Origin: Mesorhizobium sp. B4-1-4
Lineage (GTDB): Bacteria > Pseudomonadota > Alphaproteobacteria > Rhizobiales > Rhizobiaceae
Direction of reading: 5' to 3'
DNA length: 64,000 nt
NCBI RefSeq assembly: GCF_006439395.2
Contig: NZ_CP083950.1
Span: forward strand, 1,798,001 to 1,862,000
Shown: in pieces, positions 46,142 through 55,265 of the stretch
How the letters are laid out: each line of letters opens with the position of its first letter
Position numbering within the stretch: position 1 is the stretch's first letter
Program-made: the position numbers and the translations under genes
The notes under the pieces: generated by a model
Seen by the model: the letters and a program-made list of their open reading frames with translations, nothing else
Database searches by the model: none
What the model was told of the DNA's origin: nothing

Positions 46142-46854
46142 CGCGCCTCCCTCCGCCCCAGCGAGCGCAAGATAAACCCGGTGGCGATCGACGACAGGAT
46201 CGCCAGGACGAGGAAGACCAGCGCGGCGAAGCTATAGAAGAGGAACGAATGCTTGGTGACGCGCGCCGCCACGCCGGCGTTGCGCAAGGTCTCGGCGAGG
46301 TTGACCACAGAAACCAGGGCGGTGTCCTTGAGCAGGCTCAGCCAGCAATTCTCGAGACCGGGGAAGGCGATGCGCAGCAACTGGGGCAAGATCACCTTGC
46401 GCATGGTCAGCCACTTCGACAGCCCGATCGCATAGCCACCCTCATACTGGCCCTTTGGAATGGCGCGAAAGGCCGAAAGGAATACCTCGCTGGCATAGGA
46501 CGAAAAGATCAACGAAAGCACGATCATGCCGGCGACGAAGCTGTCCACATCGATCGTCGCCTCGGGCTTGAAGAAGCGGATGATGTATTGCAGCAAGATG
46601 GGCATGCCGAAGAAGAACAGGAACAGCGTCACCAATTCCGGCAGGCCGCGAAACACGGTGGTGTATATGTTGGCCGCCAGCCGCAGCGACGGTTCTTCGG
46701 ACTGCTTGGCCCAGGCGACGAAAAAGCCGATCGTCAGGCCGATCGGCAGTGTTGCAAGGGCGAGCGCGATGGTGACCATCGCGCCATAGGCAATATCGTC
46801 ACTCCAGCCATCGGGGCCCCAACTGAGAAGTGTCCAAATGCTTTGGGCCGGCAT
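46138..46854 (-). CDS. Polar amino-acid ABC transporter permease (HisQ type)
   Basis: A 238-residue partner permease of the HisMQ family with about five helices and the EAA segment EVFLSAFRAIPKGQYEGGYAIG. It lies 78 bp after the binding-protein gene, separated by a stem-loop, and overlaps the second permease by 4 bp. Confidence 0.93.
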   Translation of the reverse strand: MPAQSIWTLLSWGPDGWSDDIAYGAMVTIALALATLPIGLTIGFFVAWAKQSEEPSLRLAANIYTTVFRGLPELVTLFLFFFGMPILLQYIIRFFKPEATIDVDSFVAGMIVLSLIFSSYASEVFLSAFRAIPKGQYEGGYAIGLSKWLTMRKVILPQLLRIAFPGLENCWLSLLKDTALVSVVNLAETLRNAGVAARVTKHSFLFYSFAALVFLVLAILSSIATGFILRSLGRREAR

Positions 46855-46895
46855 TTACGGGTCTTGTCTCCGTGGCGATCCCGGGATGAGTGAAA

Positions 46896-46919
46896 GGCGG
46901 CGAGAAATTCCTCACCGCC
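46896..46919 (-). other. Stem-loop between binding-protein and permease genes
   Basis: On the minus strand GGCGGTGAG / CTCGCCGCC form a 9-bp stem (one G-T pair) with a 6-nt loop, followed by TTTCA. It probably lowers read-through or protects the upstream mRNA, keeping binding protein above permease. Confidence 0.6.
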
Positions 46920-46932
46920 CTCAGCGCAATTA

Positions 46933-47718
46933 TCAGGACTCGGCGCCGTAGACGTCGAACTTGAAATACTTGTCGTTGATTTCCTTGTATTTTCCATTGG
47001 CGCGGATGGCGTCGATGGCGGCATTGAGCTTGTTGACCAGGTCGGTCTCGCCCTTGCGTACAGCAATGCCGGCGCCCGGTCCAAAAATCTCGACAGGTTG
47101 CGGCTTCGGTTGACCGAGGATCTTGCAGCAGGCGCCGTCAGGCGAATCCAGCCATTGCTGCAGGACCACGATGTCGTCCTCGATGGCGTCAAGGCGTCCA
47201 TTGGCGAGATCGGCCTGCTCCTCGGGGCTGCTCGGATAGCCCTTGACGGTGCTGTCGGTGTAGGTCTTCGAGGCATAGTTGAAGTGCGTGGTCGTGGTGG
47301 CGACGCCGATCGTCTTGCCGGCTAGGTCTTCCTTGGTCACGCCTTTCAACGTGCTGTCCTTCGGCACTGCGAGCGCCGATGGCGTGTTGTAGTATTTGTG
47401 CGAGAAGTCGACCTTCTGCTGGCGCTCCGGGGTGATCGACATCGAGGCGACGATGGCATCGAACTTGCCGGCCTGAAGCGCCGGGATGATACCGTCCCAA
47501 TCCTGGGCGACGAAGGTGCACTTGACCTTCATTTCATCGCAAAGCGCTTTGGCGATGTCGATGTCGAAGCCGACGAGTTGGCCATCAGCGGTGAGATTGT
47601 TGAATGGAGGGTAGGCGCCTTCGGTGCCGATCCTCAGGGTCTTTTCCTGGGCCTGGGCTACGCCGAGCGTCAGCAGCGCAGCCGATGCGGCGAGCGCGAT
47701 ACGCAGTGCAATACGCAT
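46933..47718 (-). CDS. Periplasmic amino-acid-binding protein (Lys/Arg/Orn type)
   Basis: A 261-residue exported protein: signal peptide (MRIALRIALAASAALLTLGV, AQA cleavage) and SBP_bac_3 fold with EGAYPPFNNLTADGQLVGFDID and VAQDWDGIIPALQAGKFDAI, the latter shared with HisJ/ArgT. An acidic substrate pocket for basic amino acids or octopine-like opines is likely but unproven. AGAGGA 6 nt ahead sets the start. First gene of its operon. Confidence 0.92.
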   Translation of the reverse strand: MRIALRIALAASAALLTLGVAQAQEKTLRIGTEGAYPPFNNLTADGQLVGFDIDIAKALCDEMKVKCTFVAQDWDGIIPALQAGKFDAIVASMSITPERQQKVDFSHKYYNTPSALAVPKDSTLKGVTKEDLAGKTIGVATTTTHFNYASKTYTDSTVKGYPSSPEEQADLANGRLDAIEDDIVVLQQWLDSPDGACCKILGQPKPQPVEIFGPGAGIAVRKGETDLVNKLNAAIDAIRANGKYKEINDKYFKFDVYGAES

Positions 47719-47864
47719 GATAGTCCTCTCTTTATGGTCCCGGCCGTCGTTCCGAAACGGCTCTGTGGGGCGGTGCTTTTGACCGCCCGCTGAAGCGATA
47801 CTCCCATTCTTTTCAAGAAAAAAGCAACTGCAAAACCACCCAAATCGGTCATGAGGTTCTGCCG

Positions 47865-48386
47865 TTACGTTACATCTGAAGCAACGAGACCGGTCGTGCG
47901 TTCGATGAAGTCGACTATCGATTTTACGTCATCGAGGTCGAATACCGGCAGGCTCTTGTCCGCAACGACGAAATCCGCGGCGACCGCGATAACATTGGGA
48001 TCACCCGCCGAAAGCGGGGTCCGGTCCTTCGCTTCCAGTCGCCTGGTTTCGATCTTGCAGTGGGATTCGCGCTTGTAGCCTTCGACCAGCACGATGTCGC
48101 ATGGGGCAAGTCGTGCCAGAATATCGGTCAAGGAAGGTTCATTCTCGCCACGCAATTCGTGCATCAGCGCCCAGCGATTGCCGGACACGATCGCCACCTC
48201 GGAGGCGCCGGCCTGCCGATGGCGGAAGCTGTCCGCGCCGGGCTTGTCGATGTCGAAATCATGATGGGCATGCTTGACCGTCGAGACCTTCCAGCCGCGC
48301 CGCACAAGCTCTGCGACCAGCTTTTCGGTCAGTGTGGTCTTGCCGGAGTTTTTCCAGCCGGTGATGCCGAAGACGCGCCTGTTCAT
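47865..48386 (-). CDS. mobB: Molybdopterin-guanine dinucleotide biosynthesis protein MobB
   Basis: A 173-residue GTP-binding accessory protein of molybdopterin-guanine dinucleotide synthesis. P-loop GWKNSGKTTL, then STVKHAHHDFDIDKPGADS(F) and LVEGYKRESHCKIE are diagnostic. Its start overlaps the mobA stop (ATGA), so the two proteins are made together. Confidence 0.95.
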   Translation of the reverse strand: MNRRVFGITGWKNSGKTTLTEKLVAELVRRGWKVSTVKHAHHDFDIDKPGADSFRHRQAGASEVAIVSGNRWALMHELRGENEPSLTDILARLAPCDIVLVEGYKRESHCKIETRRLEAKDRTPLSAGDPNVIAVAADFVVADKSLPVFDLDDVKSIVDFIERTTGLVASDVT

Positions 48387-49015
48387 AACGTCATGCTGTG
48401 CAACAGACGCACGGCGTGGGCAAGGTCGTCCGGCACATTGATGTTGAAAAAAGGATCGAGCGGCTGGCCGGCGGATTGGAGGACCGGAAAGGCCACCTCG
48501 ACATGGCCGTACCGCTCGACAAAAGCCGAAACCCGCCTGTTGTCCTCATCGACCAGGAAATGCCACAAGGCGTCGCGGCATCCGGTCGGCCACAGCGCGA
48601 AGGTCGGGTGTCGCCGGCCGGCCGAAGAGGCGACGGCGATCTTCCCGGGATACTTACCGGCTGCCGCGGCCAGGCGATCGACGAGATCGAGCGGCAGGAA
48701 AGGTGTATCGCCGGCAGCGGTGACGATCGCCTTGCAAGGCGTGCTGGCAACCGCCCATTCAAGGCCAGCCAGGATTCCGGCAAGCGGTCCGGCAAAGCCT
48801 TCGACCGTGTCGGCAAGCACCGGCAGTCCGAACCGGGCAAAGCGCGCCGGGTCGCCATTGGCGCTCAGCGCCAGGCTTTCCATCTGCGGACCAAAGCGCG
48901 ACAGGACCTGATCAAGCACGCGGCCACTGCCAAGCGGCAACAGGCTCTTGTCGCCGCCTCCCATCCGCCTCGATTGGCCGCCAGCCAGAATGATCCCCGC
49001 GACATCTCGCTTCAT
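48383..49015 (-). CDS. mobA: Molybdenum cofactor guanylyltransferase MobA
   Basis: A 210-residue nucleotidyltransferase that adds GMP to Mo-molybdopterin for DMSO-reductase-family enzymes. GTP site LAGGQSRRMGGGDKSLL, then GPLAGILAGLEWA and TAAGDTPFLPLDLV. Its presence with MobB implies MGD-type molybdoenzymes (for example periplasmic nitrate reductase or formate dehydrogenase) elsewhere in the genome. Confidence 0.95.
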   Translation of the reverse strand: MKRDVAGIILAGGQSRRMGGGDKSLLPLGSGRVLDQVLSRFGPQMESLALSANGDPARFARFGLPVLADTVEGFAGPLAGILAGLEWAVASTPCKAIVTAAGDTPFLPLDLVDRLAAAAGKYPGKIAVASSAGRRHPTFALWPTGCRDALWHFLVDEDNRRVSAFVERYGHVEVAFPVLQSAGQPLDPFFNINVPDDLAHAVRLLHSMTL

Positions 49016-49065
49016 GCCACCCAGCCTGTACGCCAGCCGCCGGAAATCGCAAGCAACTTCGAGGG

Positions 49066-50088
49066 CTAGATTCCATCCGGCGCCATGGCCGGTCCCGTGC
49101 TTTCAGCGACGATCCTTCGCCGGCCGACCACCCGCTCACGATAAAGCGCATAGAGGCCCGAGCCGACGACGATTGTAGCGCCGGCGGTCATCGGCATGTC
49201 CGGTATGTCGCCGAAGACGATCAGGCCCAGCAGAATGGACCAGAGGAGCGCCGTATAGCGGAATGGCGCGATGAAGGAGATTTCGCCCGAACGCATCGCC
49301 ATGATGATGAATTGATAGCCGATGAGCACAAGAACGGCCGCCAGCGCCAGCAGCGCCGTGCTTTTGCCGGTCATCGGCGTCCACCCGCCCATCGGCGACA
49401 GCAGCACCGCGCCGACGACGGTCATTGCGAGTGCGGTGGCGGTCGAGACCAGCATCGTCGGCACGGTTTGAGGAATGCGCTTGGTGGCGAGATCGCGCAC
49501 GGTGCAGCATGCGACGCTGGCCAGCGCCACAAGGGAATAGACGCTGAAGCCATCGAAACCCGGCCGCACGATGACCAGCACGCCGGCAAACCCCGTGGCG
49601 ATCGCCAGCCAGCGTCGCCAGCCGACCGCTTCGCCGAAGAATAGCGCGGCACCCATCGTCACCGCCAGCGGCAGCGCCTGAAGAACGGCCGAAACGCTGC
49701 CGATCGGCAGATGGGCGAGCGCCACGAGAAACGACACGGTGGCGCCCGCTTCGCCAAGCACGCGGATTGCCACCAGCGGCTGCAGCATCAGACGCGGCTG
49801 CGAAAGCGCGCCCCGTTGCCAGGCCAGCAGGCCGACGAAAAGCGAGGCGAATGCGCCTCTGATCAGCATGACCTGCGCCATGTTCATCGATTGCGAAGAA
49901 TATTTGGTGATGGCGTCGTTGAGCGTGAAGCCAACCATCGCCACCATCATGAACAACGCGCCGCGAAGATTTGGAGAAAGAGGCAAGACATCTACCGGTT
50001 GCTTTGGCAGCAAGCCTGTAACAGTTCGCCAGGAAAGAGCAACGGCAAAGGACTGTACCAGGACAGGGGCATCCACGATCGCCGGCAT
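49066..50088 (-). CDS. EamA/DMT-superfamily transporter
   Basis: An inner-membrane protein of up to 340 residues with ten hydrophobic helices in two EamA repeats (first from ~42, second from ~190, the second ending FRYTALLWSILLGLIVFGD). It is of the RhaT/YdcZ-like drug/metabolite transporter superfamily; substrate unknown. The ATG at 50088 has no ribosome-binding site, and the first ~40 residues are not conserved-looking, so the true start may be internal (for example near MMVAMVGF). Confidence 0.88.
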   Translation of the reverse strand: MPAIVDAPVLVQSFAVALSWRTVTGLLPKQPVDVLPLSPNLRGALFMMVAMVGFTLNDAITKYSSQSMNMAQVMLIRGAFASLFVGLLAWQRGALSQPRLMLQPLVAIRVLGEAGATVSFLVALAHLPIGSVSAVLQALPLAVTMGAALFFGEAVGWRRWLAIATGFAGVLVIVRPGFDGFSVYSLVALASVACCTVRDLATKRIPQTVPTMLVSTATALAMTVVGAVLLSPMGGWTPMTGKSTALLALAAVLVLIGYQFIIMAMRSGEISFIAPFRYTALLWSILLGLIVFGDIPDMPMTAGATIVVGSGLYALYRERVVGRRRIVAESTGPAMAPDGI

Positions 50089-50160
50089 GGAATCATATTC
50101 TGGATTGGCCGTGGTCGGGAGGCGGCTTCGCCTCCCGCAAGCTGTCCGGCCACGACGATG

Positions 50161-50523
50161 CTATTTCTTCGGCGTCAGCACCTCGGTGCCGTTACCTTCC
50201 TTACCGGCGATCGTCCACAGGCCATGCAGCGAGCCATCCTCCTCGACCTTGTAGACGACGAGGCCGATATCCTTGTCCATGACATAGCCGGCGGAGAATG
50301 CATTGTCGTTGCGCATGCAGATGCCGTCGGAAAAAGAACCGCCGGTCTCCCAATGGATGGTGCAGGTGGTCCCGCTGGTGAGCGTGATGGTGGCTTCGCC
50401 GCCATAGGACGAGCCGTCGAAATTGGTGCCGGCGACGGTGTAGGTCCCACCGATCGACTGGGCAGCCGCCGGCAGGGCGGCGAGGCCGAGCATTGCGAAC
50501 GAAACAAGAATTTGGCGTCTCAT
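50161..50523 (-). CDS. Small exported protein, unknown
   Basis: A 120-residue protein: signal peptide MRRQILVSFAMLGLAALPAA, AAQS cleavage, then a beta-rich domain (GGTYTVAGTNFDGSSYGGEA, CTIHWETGG) ending in Lys-rich VLTPKK. Two cysteines may pair in the periplasm. ATG 50523 has GGGGGA ahead; TTG 50535 is unlikely. I do not recognise a family. Confidence 0.75.
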   Translation of the reverse strand: MRRQILVSFAMLGLAALPAAAQSIGGTYTVAGTNFDGSSYGGEATITLTSGTTCTIHWETGGSFSDGICMRNDNAFSAGYVMDKDIGLVVYKVEEDGSLHGLWTIAGKEGNGTEVLTPKK

Positions 50524-50655
50524 GTAATCCCCCAAGAGCGATAACCGCTACAAGAGCGACGCTAGGCGGGAAAACACCGCCGGTAAATCAGACGGACATT
50601 CGCGAACAAAAATTTGTTTGCGGTGTGGCTAAAATGCTCTTGGTCTCGGCAGCGT

Positions 50656-51129
50656 TCATGGCCCCTTGAGACTGCCGGCAATGGCACCGACTATCGGGTC
50701 ATATTTCGAGTTCAGGGCCGGTGGATAGTCGATCCAGACTGTGCGGATGACGCCATCGCGGCCGAACAGCCGCCGCTCATAAAAGATCTTACCATCCTTC
50801 CGGCCCGACAGCACCGCCCAGTCCTTGCCGGTCTTGCTGTAGGCGATTGTGTAGCTTTGCTCCTTGCTGGCTTGCTCGGCCGCAATGAAACCTTTCGGCG
50901 TGTCATTGTCGATGTTGAGAATGCAGGAGCACGTCAAGCTGGCGCCGTCCGCGCTCAGCCATACCTGCCCGTCGCCATTTTCCGGCTCGGGCTGACGATC
51001 GGTGAATATGTCGTCGGGAAAGGTGCAGACCGTGCCGAAGCGCTCGTTCACATAGGTGAAGGGAGCGGCAGTTGCGCTGCCTACTGTAATTGCCGCGAAA
51101 CCCGCCATAATTGAGGAAAGCCGCCGCAT
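50656..51129 (-). CDS. Exported protein, unknown
   Basis: A 157-residue protein with a signal peptide (MRRLSSIMAGFAAITVGSAT-A) and a short domain starting FTYVNERFGTVCTFPDDIF, with three cysteines (CTF, CSC). The segment YTIAYSKTGKDWAVLSGRKD followed by IFYERRLFG recurs in uncharacterised rhizobial proteins. GGGG 5 nt before ATG 51129 defines the start. It lies 57 bp downstream of moaA in the same direction. Function unknown. Confidence 0.75.
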   Translation of the reverse strand: MRRLSSIMAGFAAITVGSATAAPFTYVNERFGTVCTFPDDIFTDRQPEPENGDGQVWLSADGASLTCSCILNIDNDTPKGFIAAEQASKEQSYTIAYSKTGKDWAVLSGRKDGKIFYERRLFGRDGVIRTVWIDYPPALNSKYDPIVGAIAGSLKGP

Positions 51130-51186
51130 GCATTGCCCCAAAGCCGATGACCGAAAGGCGATCCTTGCACAAATCGGCGGCTAGGG

Positions 51187-52182
51187 TCAGCCGCCCGTCA
51201 CGCTCATATGCCGTGACACCGATGGGCGGCTGGTGCGGCGGTCGATGATGAAATCATGGCCTTTCGGCTTGCGGCCGATGGCTTCGTCTATTGCGTCGGC
51301 GACAAGTTCATTGCCCTCGGATGCGCGCAACGGCGCGCGCAAGTCGGCCGCGTCTTCCTGGCCGAGGCACATATAGAGCGTGCCCGTGCAGGTCAGTCTG
51401 ACACGGTTGCAGCTTTCGCAGAAATTATGGGTCATCGGCGTGATGAAGCCGAGTTTTCCGCCGGTCTCGGCGACTTGGACGTAGCGGGCGGGGCCGCCGG
51501 TCTTGAAGGGAATATCGGTCAGCGTGAATTCGCGCTCCAGCGAAGCGCGCAGCAGCGACAGCGGCAGGTACTGGTCGGTGCGGTCGGCGTCGATCTCGCC
51601 CATCGGCATGGTCTCGATGACGGTCAGGTCCATGCCACGGCCATGCGCCCAGCGCATCATGTCAGGCAGTTCGGCGTCGTTGAAATCCTTCAGCGCAACG
51701 GCGTTGAGCTTGACTTTCAGCCCGGCCGCCTGAGCGGCGTCGATGCCCGCCATGACCTTGCCGAGGTGCCCCCAGCGGGTGATCTGGTGGAACTTGTCGG
51801 CGTCGAGGGTATCGAGCGAGACGTTGATACGCTTGACGCCGCAATCGGCAAGCTCAGCGGCGAAGCGCGACAGTTGCGAGCCGTTGGTAGTCAGCGTCAG
51901 TTCTTCCAGCGCGCCGCTGTCAAGATGGCGCGACAGCTGACGCACCAGATGCATGATGTTCTTGCGCACCAGCGGCTCGCCGCCAGTGAGGCGCAGCCTT
52001 TTGACGCCCTTTTCGATGAACACAGTGCAGAGCCGGTCCAGCTCTTCCAGCGACAGCAGGTCCTTCTTTGGCAGGAAGGCCATGTCCTCGGCCATGCAAT
52101 AGGTGCAACGAAAATCGCAGCGGTCGGTGACCGACACTCTGAGATAACTGATCGTGCGACCGAAGGGGTCGATCATGTCCAT
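51187..52182 (-). CDS. moaA: GTP 3',8-cyclase MoaA (radical SAM)
   Basis: First enzyme of molybdenum-cofactor synthesis, acting on GTP. The 331 residues contain the N-terminal SAM cluster CTYCMAED within [27 protein letters not shown] and ERIM-like EELTLTTNG. The C-terminal second cluster reads [14 protein letters not shown]. The C-terminus ends in VTGG; the conserved GG pair is needed in MoaA. It is divergent from DUF971; its partner moaC is at 15393. Confidence 0.97.
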   Translation of the reverse strand: MDMIDPFGRTISYLRVSVTDRCDFRCTYCMAEDMAFLPKKDLLSLEELDRLCTVFIEKGVKRLRLTGGEPLVRKNIMHLVRQLSRHLDSGALEELTLTTNGSQLSRFAAELADCGVKRINVSLDTLDADKFHQITRWGHLGKVMAGIDAAQAAGLKVKLNAVALKDFNDAELPDMMRWAHGRGMDLTVIETMPMGEIDADRTDQYLPLSLLRASLEREFTLTDIPFKTGGPARYVQVAETGGKLGFITPMTHNFCESCNRVRLTCTGTLYMCLGQEDAADLRAPLRASEGNELVADAIDEAIGRKPKGHDFIIDRRTSRPSVSRHMSVTGG

Positions 52183-52373
52183 GTTCGAACGTTCCGTGGC
52201 CGTTACCGCCGTCGTTATATATGGCTATGTGATACGATCCAACCCGCCATTCAAGATAGCCGGCCTTGATCTTTGGTAACATTCCCCGACCGACATCGCG
52301 CGTCGGCACCCTCCAAGCCTTTTCGCACGGCACGAAGCAGCGTAGGGAAGGGGCAATTCAAGCAGGACCGATC

Positions 52374-52727
52374 ATGACGGCGCCAAAAGAACTGAGAGTC
52401 TCCAAGGACCGCAAGCTGCTCACCGTGACGTTTCCCGGCCATCAACCGTTCGAACTGCCGGCGGAACTCCTGCGTGTGGCATCGCCATCGGCGGAGGTGC
52501 AGGGCCATTCACCGGATCAGCGCGTGACGGTCCCCGGCAAGCGCAATGTGGCCATCCTGAAGATCGAGCCGGTCGGCAACTATGCGGTGCGCATCACTTT
52601 CGACGATTTCCATGACACAGGCATCTTCACCTGGAACTACCTGCACACGCTCGGGCACGAGAAGGACGAGCGCTGGAGTGCTTACCTTGCCGAACTTGCG
52701 GAAAAGGGCTTGAGCCGGGACCGCTGA
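52374..52727 (+). CDS. DUF971 domain protein
   Basis: A 117-residue protein starting MTAPKELRVSKDRKLLTVTF, with the DUF971 core (FELPAELLRVASPSAEVQGH and YAVRITFDDFHDTGIFTWNY). The fold is related to the N-terminal region of gamma-butyrobetaine hydroxylases and to Fe-S assembly helpers (MIP18/ApbC neighbours). AGGA about 8 nt ahead supports ATG 52374. Divergent from moaA, so a role in Fe-S or molybdoenzyme maturation is conceivable but unproven. Confidence 0.88.
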   Translation: MTAPKELRVSKDRKLLTVTFPGHQPFELPAELLRVASPSAEVQGHSPDQRVTVPGKRNVAILKIEPVGNYAVRITFDDFHDTGIFTWNYLHTLGHEKDERWSAYLAELAEKGLSRDR

Positions 52728-52821
52728 TCTGCGCGCCGGAGATTCAACTTCGGCGACCGGCTGTCGTCAAATCGTCATGGACGTGGCGTAGCGCCGGCAA
52801 AGGTTCGCGGGAGGGAAGAAG

Positions 52822-53433
52822 ATGTCGGTCATCACGTCGGTCGAGCAGTTGGAGGCGCTCTACGGACTGCCCGGCGAAGCCTCGCTGGTCAAGGAACTCG
52901 ACCATGTCATCCCGGAATACGCCGCCTTCATCAACGCCTCGCCATTCGTTGCCCTCTCGACCAGTGGGCCGGAGGGGCTGGACTGCTCGCCACGCGGCGA
53001 TCTCGCCGGCTTCGTGCGTATCGTTGATACGAAAACGCTGATGATGCCGGACCGGCGCGGCAACAACCGTGCGGATTCGCTGAGGAACATCATCAGGGAT
53101 CAGCGCGTCGGCCTGCTGTTCCTGGTGCCGGGCTCCGGTACGACGCTGCGCATCAACGGCCGGGCGCATATCACCACCGACGCAGCACTTTGCGCGTCAT
53201 TCACCGTCGACGGCAAGCCGGCGCGCTCGGTGACCGTCATCGATGTCGATGCGGTCTACTTCCAGTGCGCCCGCGCCATCGTGCGGTCGGAATTGTGGAA
53301 CCCGGCCAGGCATGTCGACCCGAAGTCGCTGCCGACGCCCGGACAGATCCTGGAAATCACCAGCCGCAGGAATATCGACGGCGAAACCTATGACAAGGAG
53401 TGGCCGGAGCGGGCGAAAAAATCGATGTGGTAA
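52822..53433 (+). CDS. Pyridoxamine 5'-phosphate oxidase family protein (FMN-binding)
   Basis: A 203-residue split-barrel flavoprotein of the PNPOx-like group (MSMEG_1061 type). It shows AFINASPFVALSTSGPEGLDCSPRGD, LMMPDRRGNNRADSLRNII and LFLVPGSGTTLRINGRA. The product is probably a flavin-dependent reductase or oxidase of unknown substrate, not the vitamin B6 enzyme itself. GGGAGGGAAG before ATG 52822 fixes the start. Confidence 0.88.
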   Translation: MSVITSVEQLEALYGLPGEASLVKELDHVIPEYAAFINASPFVALSTSGPEGLDCSPRGDLAGFVRIVDTKTLMMPDRRGNNRADSLRNIIRDQRVGLLFLVPGSGTTLRINGRAHITTDAALCASFTVDGKPARSVTVIDVDAVYFQCARAIVRSELWNPARHVDPKSLPTPGQILEITSRRNIDGETYDKEWPERAKKSMW

Positions 53434-53456
53434 GTGGATGCGTGGCCAAGAGATGG

Positions 53457-53909
53457 TCAGGCTTCCTTCAGCACCTCGGTTATCTTGCGCATCTGCTCGC
53501 CGATCATGTCGCATTGTTCCGGCGTCGACTGGCTCATCGCCTTTTCGATCAGCGCCATATGCACTTTCAGCGCCTGCATCAGCAGCGCTTCGCCGGCTTC
53601 GGTCAGGGCTAGGCGCAGGATGCGCTTGTCCTTCTCATCGCCCTCGCGGCGTAGCAAGCCACGTGTCTCCAGTTGCGGCAACAGCATTGTGATGTTGGAG
53701 CGGCCGACGAGCAGCTTGCGGGCAAGGTCGTGCTGCGACATGCCGGGATGGCGGTAAAGGTTCATCAGCACGTCGAGCTGCGCCGGCTTCAGGTCGAGCG
53801 GCGCGAGTTTCGCCGCCAGCGTGCGCTCCAGCACATGACAGGCGCGCGCCACCGCGACCCAGTTGCGAAAACGCGGGTTGTCCCAGGGTAGCTCTTGTCT
53901 ATTGTTCAT
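53457..53909 (-). CDS. MarR-family transcriptional regulator
   Basis: A 150-residue winged-helix repressor: QLDVLMNLYRHPGMSQHDLA, recognition helix VGRSNITMLLPQLETRGLL, wing RREGDEKDKRILRLALTEAG. It is divergent from the alpha/beta hydrolase at 53957. The 47-bp gap holds two 14-bp palindromes, one overlapping its own start codon, so it very likely represses both genes. The inducer is unknown. Confidence 0.93.
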   Translation of the reverse strand: MNNRQELPWDNPRFRNWVAVARACHVLERTLAAKLAPLDLKPAQLDVLMNLYRHPGMSQHDLARKLLVGRSNITMLLPQLETRGLLRREGDEKDKRILRLALTEAGEALLMQALKVHMALIEKAMSQSTPEQCDMIGEQMRKITEVLKEA

Positions 53910-53937
53910 CTTTGAACTATTATGTTCATGCTTGAAC
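53904..53937. promoter_or_regulatory. Twin operators of the MarR repressor
   Basis: GTTCATCTTTGAAC (53904-53917) and GTTCATGCTTGAAC (53924-53937) are two copies of GTTCA-N4-TGAAC, 20 bp centre to centre (two helical turns). They fill the gap between marR-type and hydrolase starts, and the first covers the regulator's start codon. Confidence 0.85.
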
Positions 53938-53956
53938 GTATGGATGGATTCTCACT

Positions 53957-54862
53957 ATGGCATCATTCGGGCTGAAGGTCATCCGAGGTGTGTTTGGCGC
54001 GGCCGAACATATCGCGCCGCGTATCACCGGGCGCGCGGCTTTCGAACTGTTCTGCCGTACGCCAAGCACCAGGGCGCTCACCGACGGCGAGCGCCGCGCC
54101 ATCGACCGGGCTGCCGGGTTCATGACGCAAGCGCGCCATCACCGGCTGAAGACCGCGACCGGTTGCGTGATGGTGCATGAATTCCGGCCGGAGCCGGGCA
54201 GGGCTGCCGCCGGCACGGTGCTTGTCGTCCACGGCTGGCGGTCGCGCACCGAATATATGCGTGCATTGATCGAGGGCTATCGCGCGGCCGGCTACAGGGT
54301 GGTTTCGCTTGACCTGCCTGGCCACGGCCAGTCGCAGGGCCGCAGACTGAACATGGTCAACGCGGTGGACGCGGTGCGGGTCGCCGGCGAGTGGTTTGGC
54401 CCCTTTACCGCGGCGGTCGGTCATTCCTTCGGCGGTGCCGTCGCCGCCAATGCCATTGCCGGGTCCATTAAGAACGTCCCGCCGCTGGCGGCTGGACGTC
54501 TTGTGCTGATCGCGGCACCAAGCTCCTTGCCGGCGATCTTCGCCGACTTCAGCCGCATGCTCAATGTCGGCCCCCGCTCGCAGGTTGCCATGGCGGACCG
54601 TGTCGAAAACCTTTCCGGCCGGCCCCTGCATGAATTCACCGGTGACCGCCAGCTCGCCCAGGCGCCCGTGCCGACCCTGGTCATCCACGCGCCTGACGAC
54701 CGCGAGGTGCCTGCCGAGCATGCAAGACGTTATGCCGGTGCCGGCGGCCATGTGCGGCTCCAGTGGGCCGAAGGGCTCGGCCATCGCCGCATTCTTGCGG
54801 ATAAGGGCGTGGTTGAACACGCCGTCGCCTTCGTGGCCCGGGAGCCGTCGCGGCTCCACTGA
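53957..54862 (+). CDS. Alpha/beta hydrolase
   Basis: A 301-residue hydrolase: TVLVVHGWRSRTEYM (oxyanion), VVSLDLPGHGQSQG, nucleophile elbow AVGHSFGGAVAA, acid in VIHAPDDREVP and His in EGLGHRRIL. No signal peptide. Controlled, by position, by the divergent MarR repressor through twin palindromes, which suggests it detoxifies or salvages the repressor's inducer. Substrate unknown. Confidence 0.88.
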   Translation: MASFGLKVIRGVFGAAEHIAPRITGRAAFELFCRTPSTRALTDGERRAIDRAAGFMTQARHHRLKTATGCVMVHEFRPEPGRAAAGTVLVVHGWRSRTEYMRALIEGYRAAGYRVVSLDLPGHGQSQGRRLNMVNAVDAVRVAGEWFGPFTAAVGHSFGGAVAANAIAGSIKNVPPLAAGRLVLIAAPSSLPAIFADFSRMLNVGPRSQVAMADRVENLSGRPLHEFTGDRQLAQAPVPTLVIHAPDDREVPAEHARRYAGAGGHVRLQWAEGLGHRRILADKGVVEHAVAFVAREPSRLH

Positions 54863-54873
54863 GCAGACTCGGA

Positions 54874-55265
54874 TTATTTCTTCTTTTCGCCAGGCTCCAC
54901 AGGCAGTCCAGCCGCCTTCCAGGCGGTGTAACCGCCTAGAATATGCTTGACCGGCGTGAGCCCCATGTCCTGCGCGGTCTTGGTGGCCAGTGCGGAGCGC
55001 CAGCCGCCGGCGCAGAAGAAGACGAAGCTTTTCCCCGACGCGAAGAACGGCTTGTGGTAGGGACTTTCCGGATCGATCCAGAATTCCAGCATGCCACGGG
55101 TGACATGCTTGGCGCCAGGGATCCTGCCGCGTTCGATCTCGCGAGGGTCGCGCAGGTCGATGAAGATGGTGCTTCGTCCTCGAGCAATCCTGCCGCCTCC
55201 TCCGGCGAAACCACTTCGATCTCGGCGTTCGCCTCGTCGAGCAGTTCGCGATACCCTTTTTTCAC
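54874..55265 (-). pseudogene. Rhodanese-domain protein, frameshifted
   Basis: The gene starts at GTG 55265 (MKKGYRELLDEANAEIEVV; AGGGA upstream), reads to GLLEDE, then must shift frame at about 55169-55180 to continue TIFIDLRDPREIERGRIPGA. It ends GYTAWKAAGLPVEPGEKKK. One base appears missing. The rhodanese active-site loop is intact (FFCAGGWRSALA, catalytic Cys). Without the shift, a sulfurtransferase of about 130 residues would result. A sequencing error and true decay are both possible. Confidence 0.8.
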
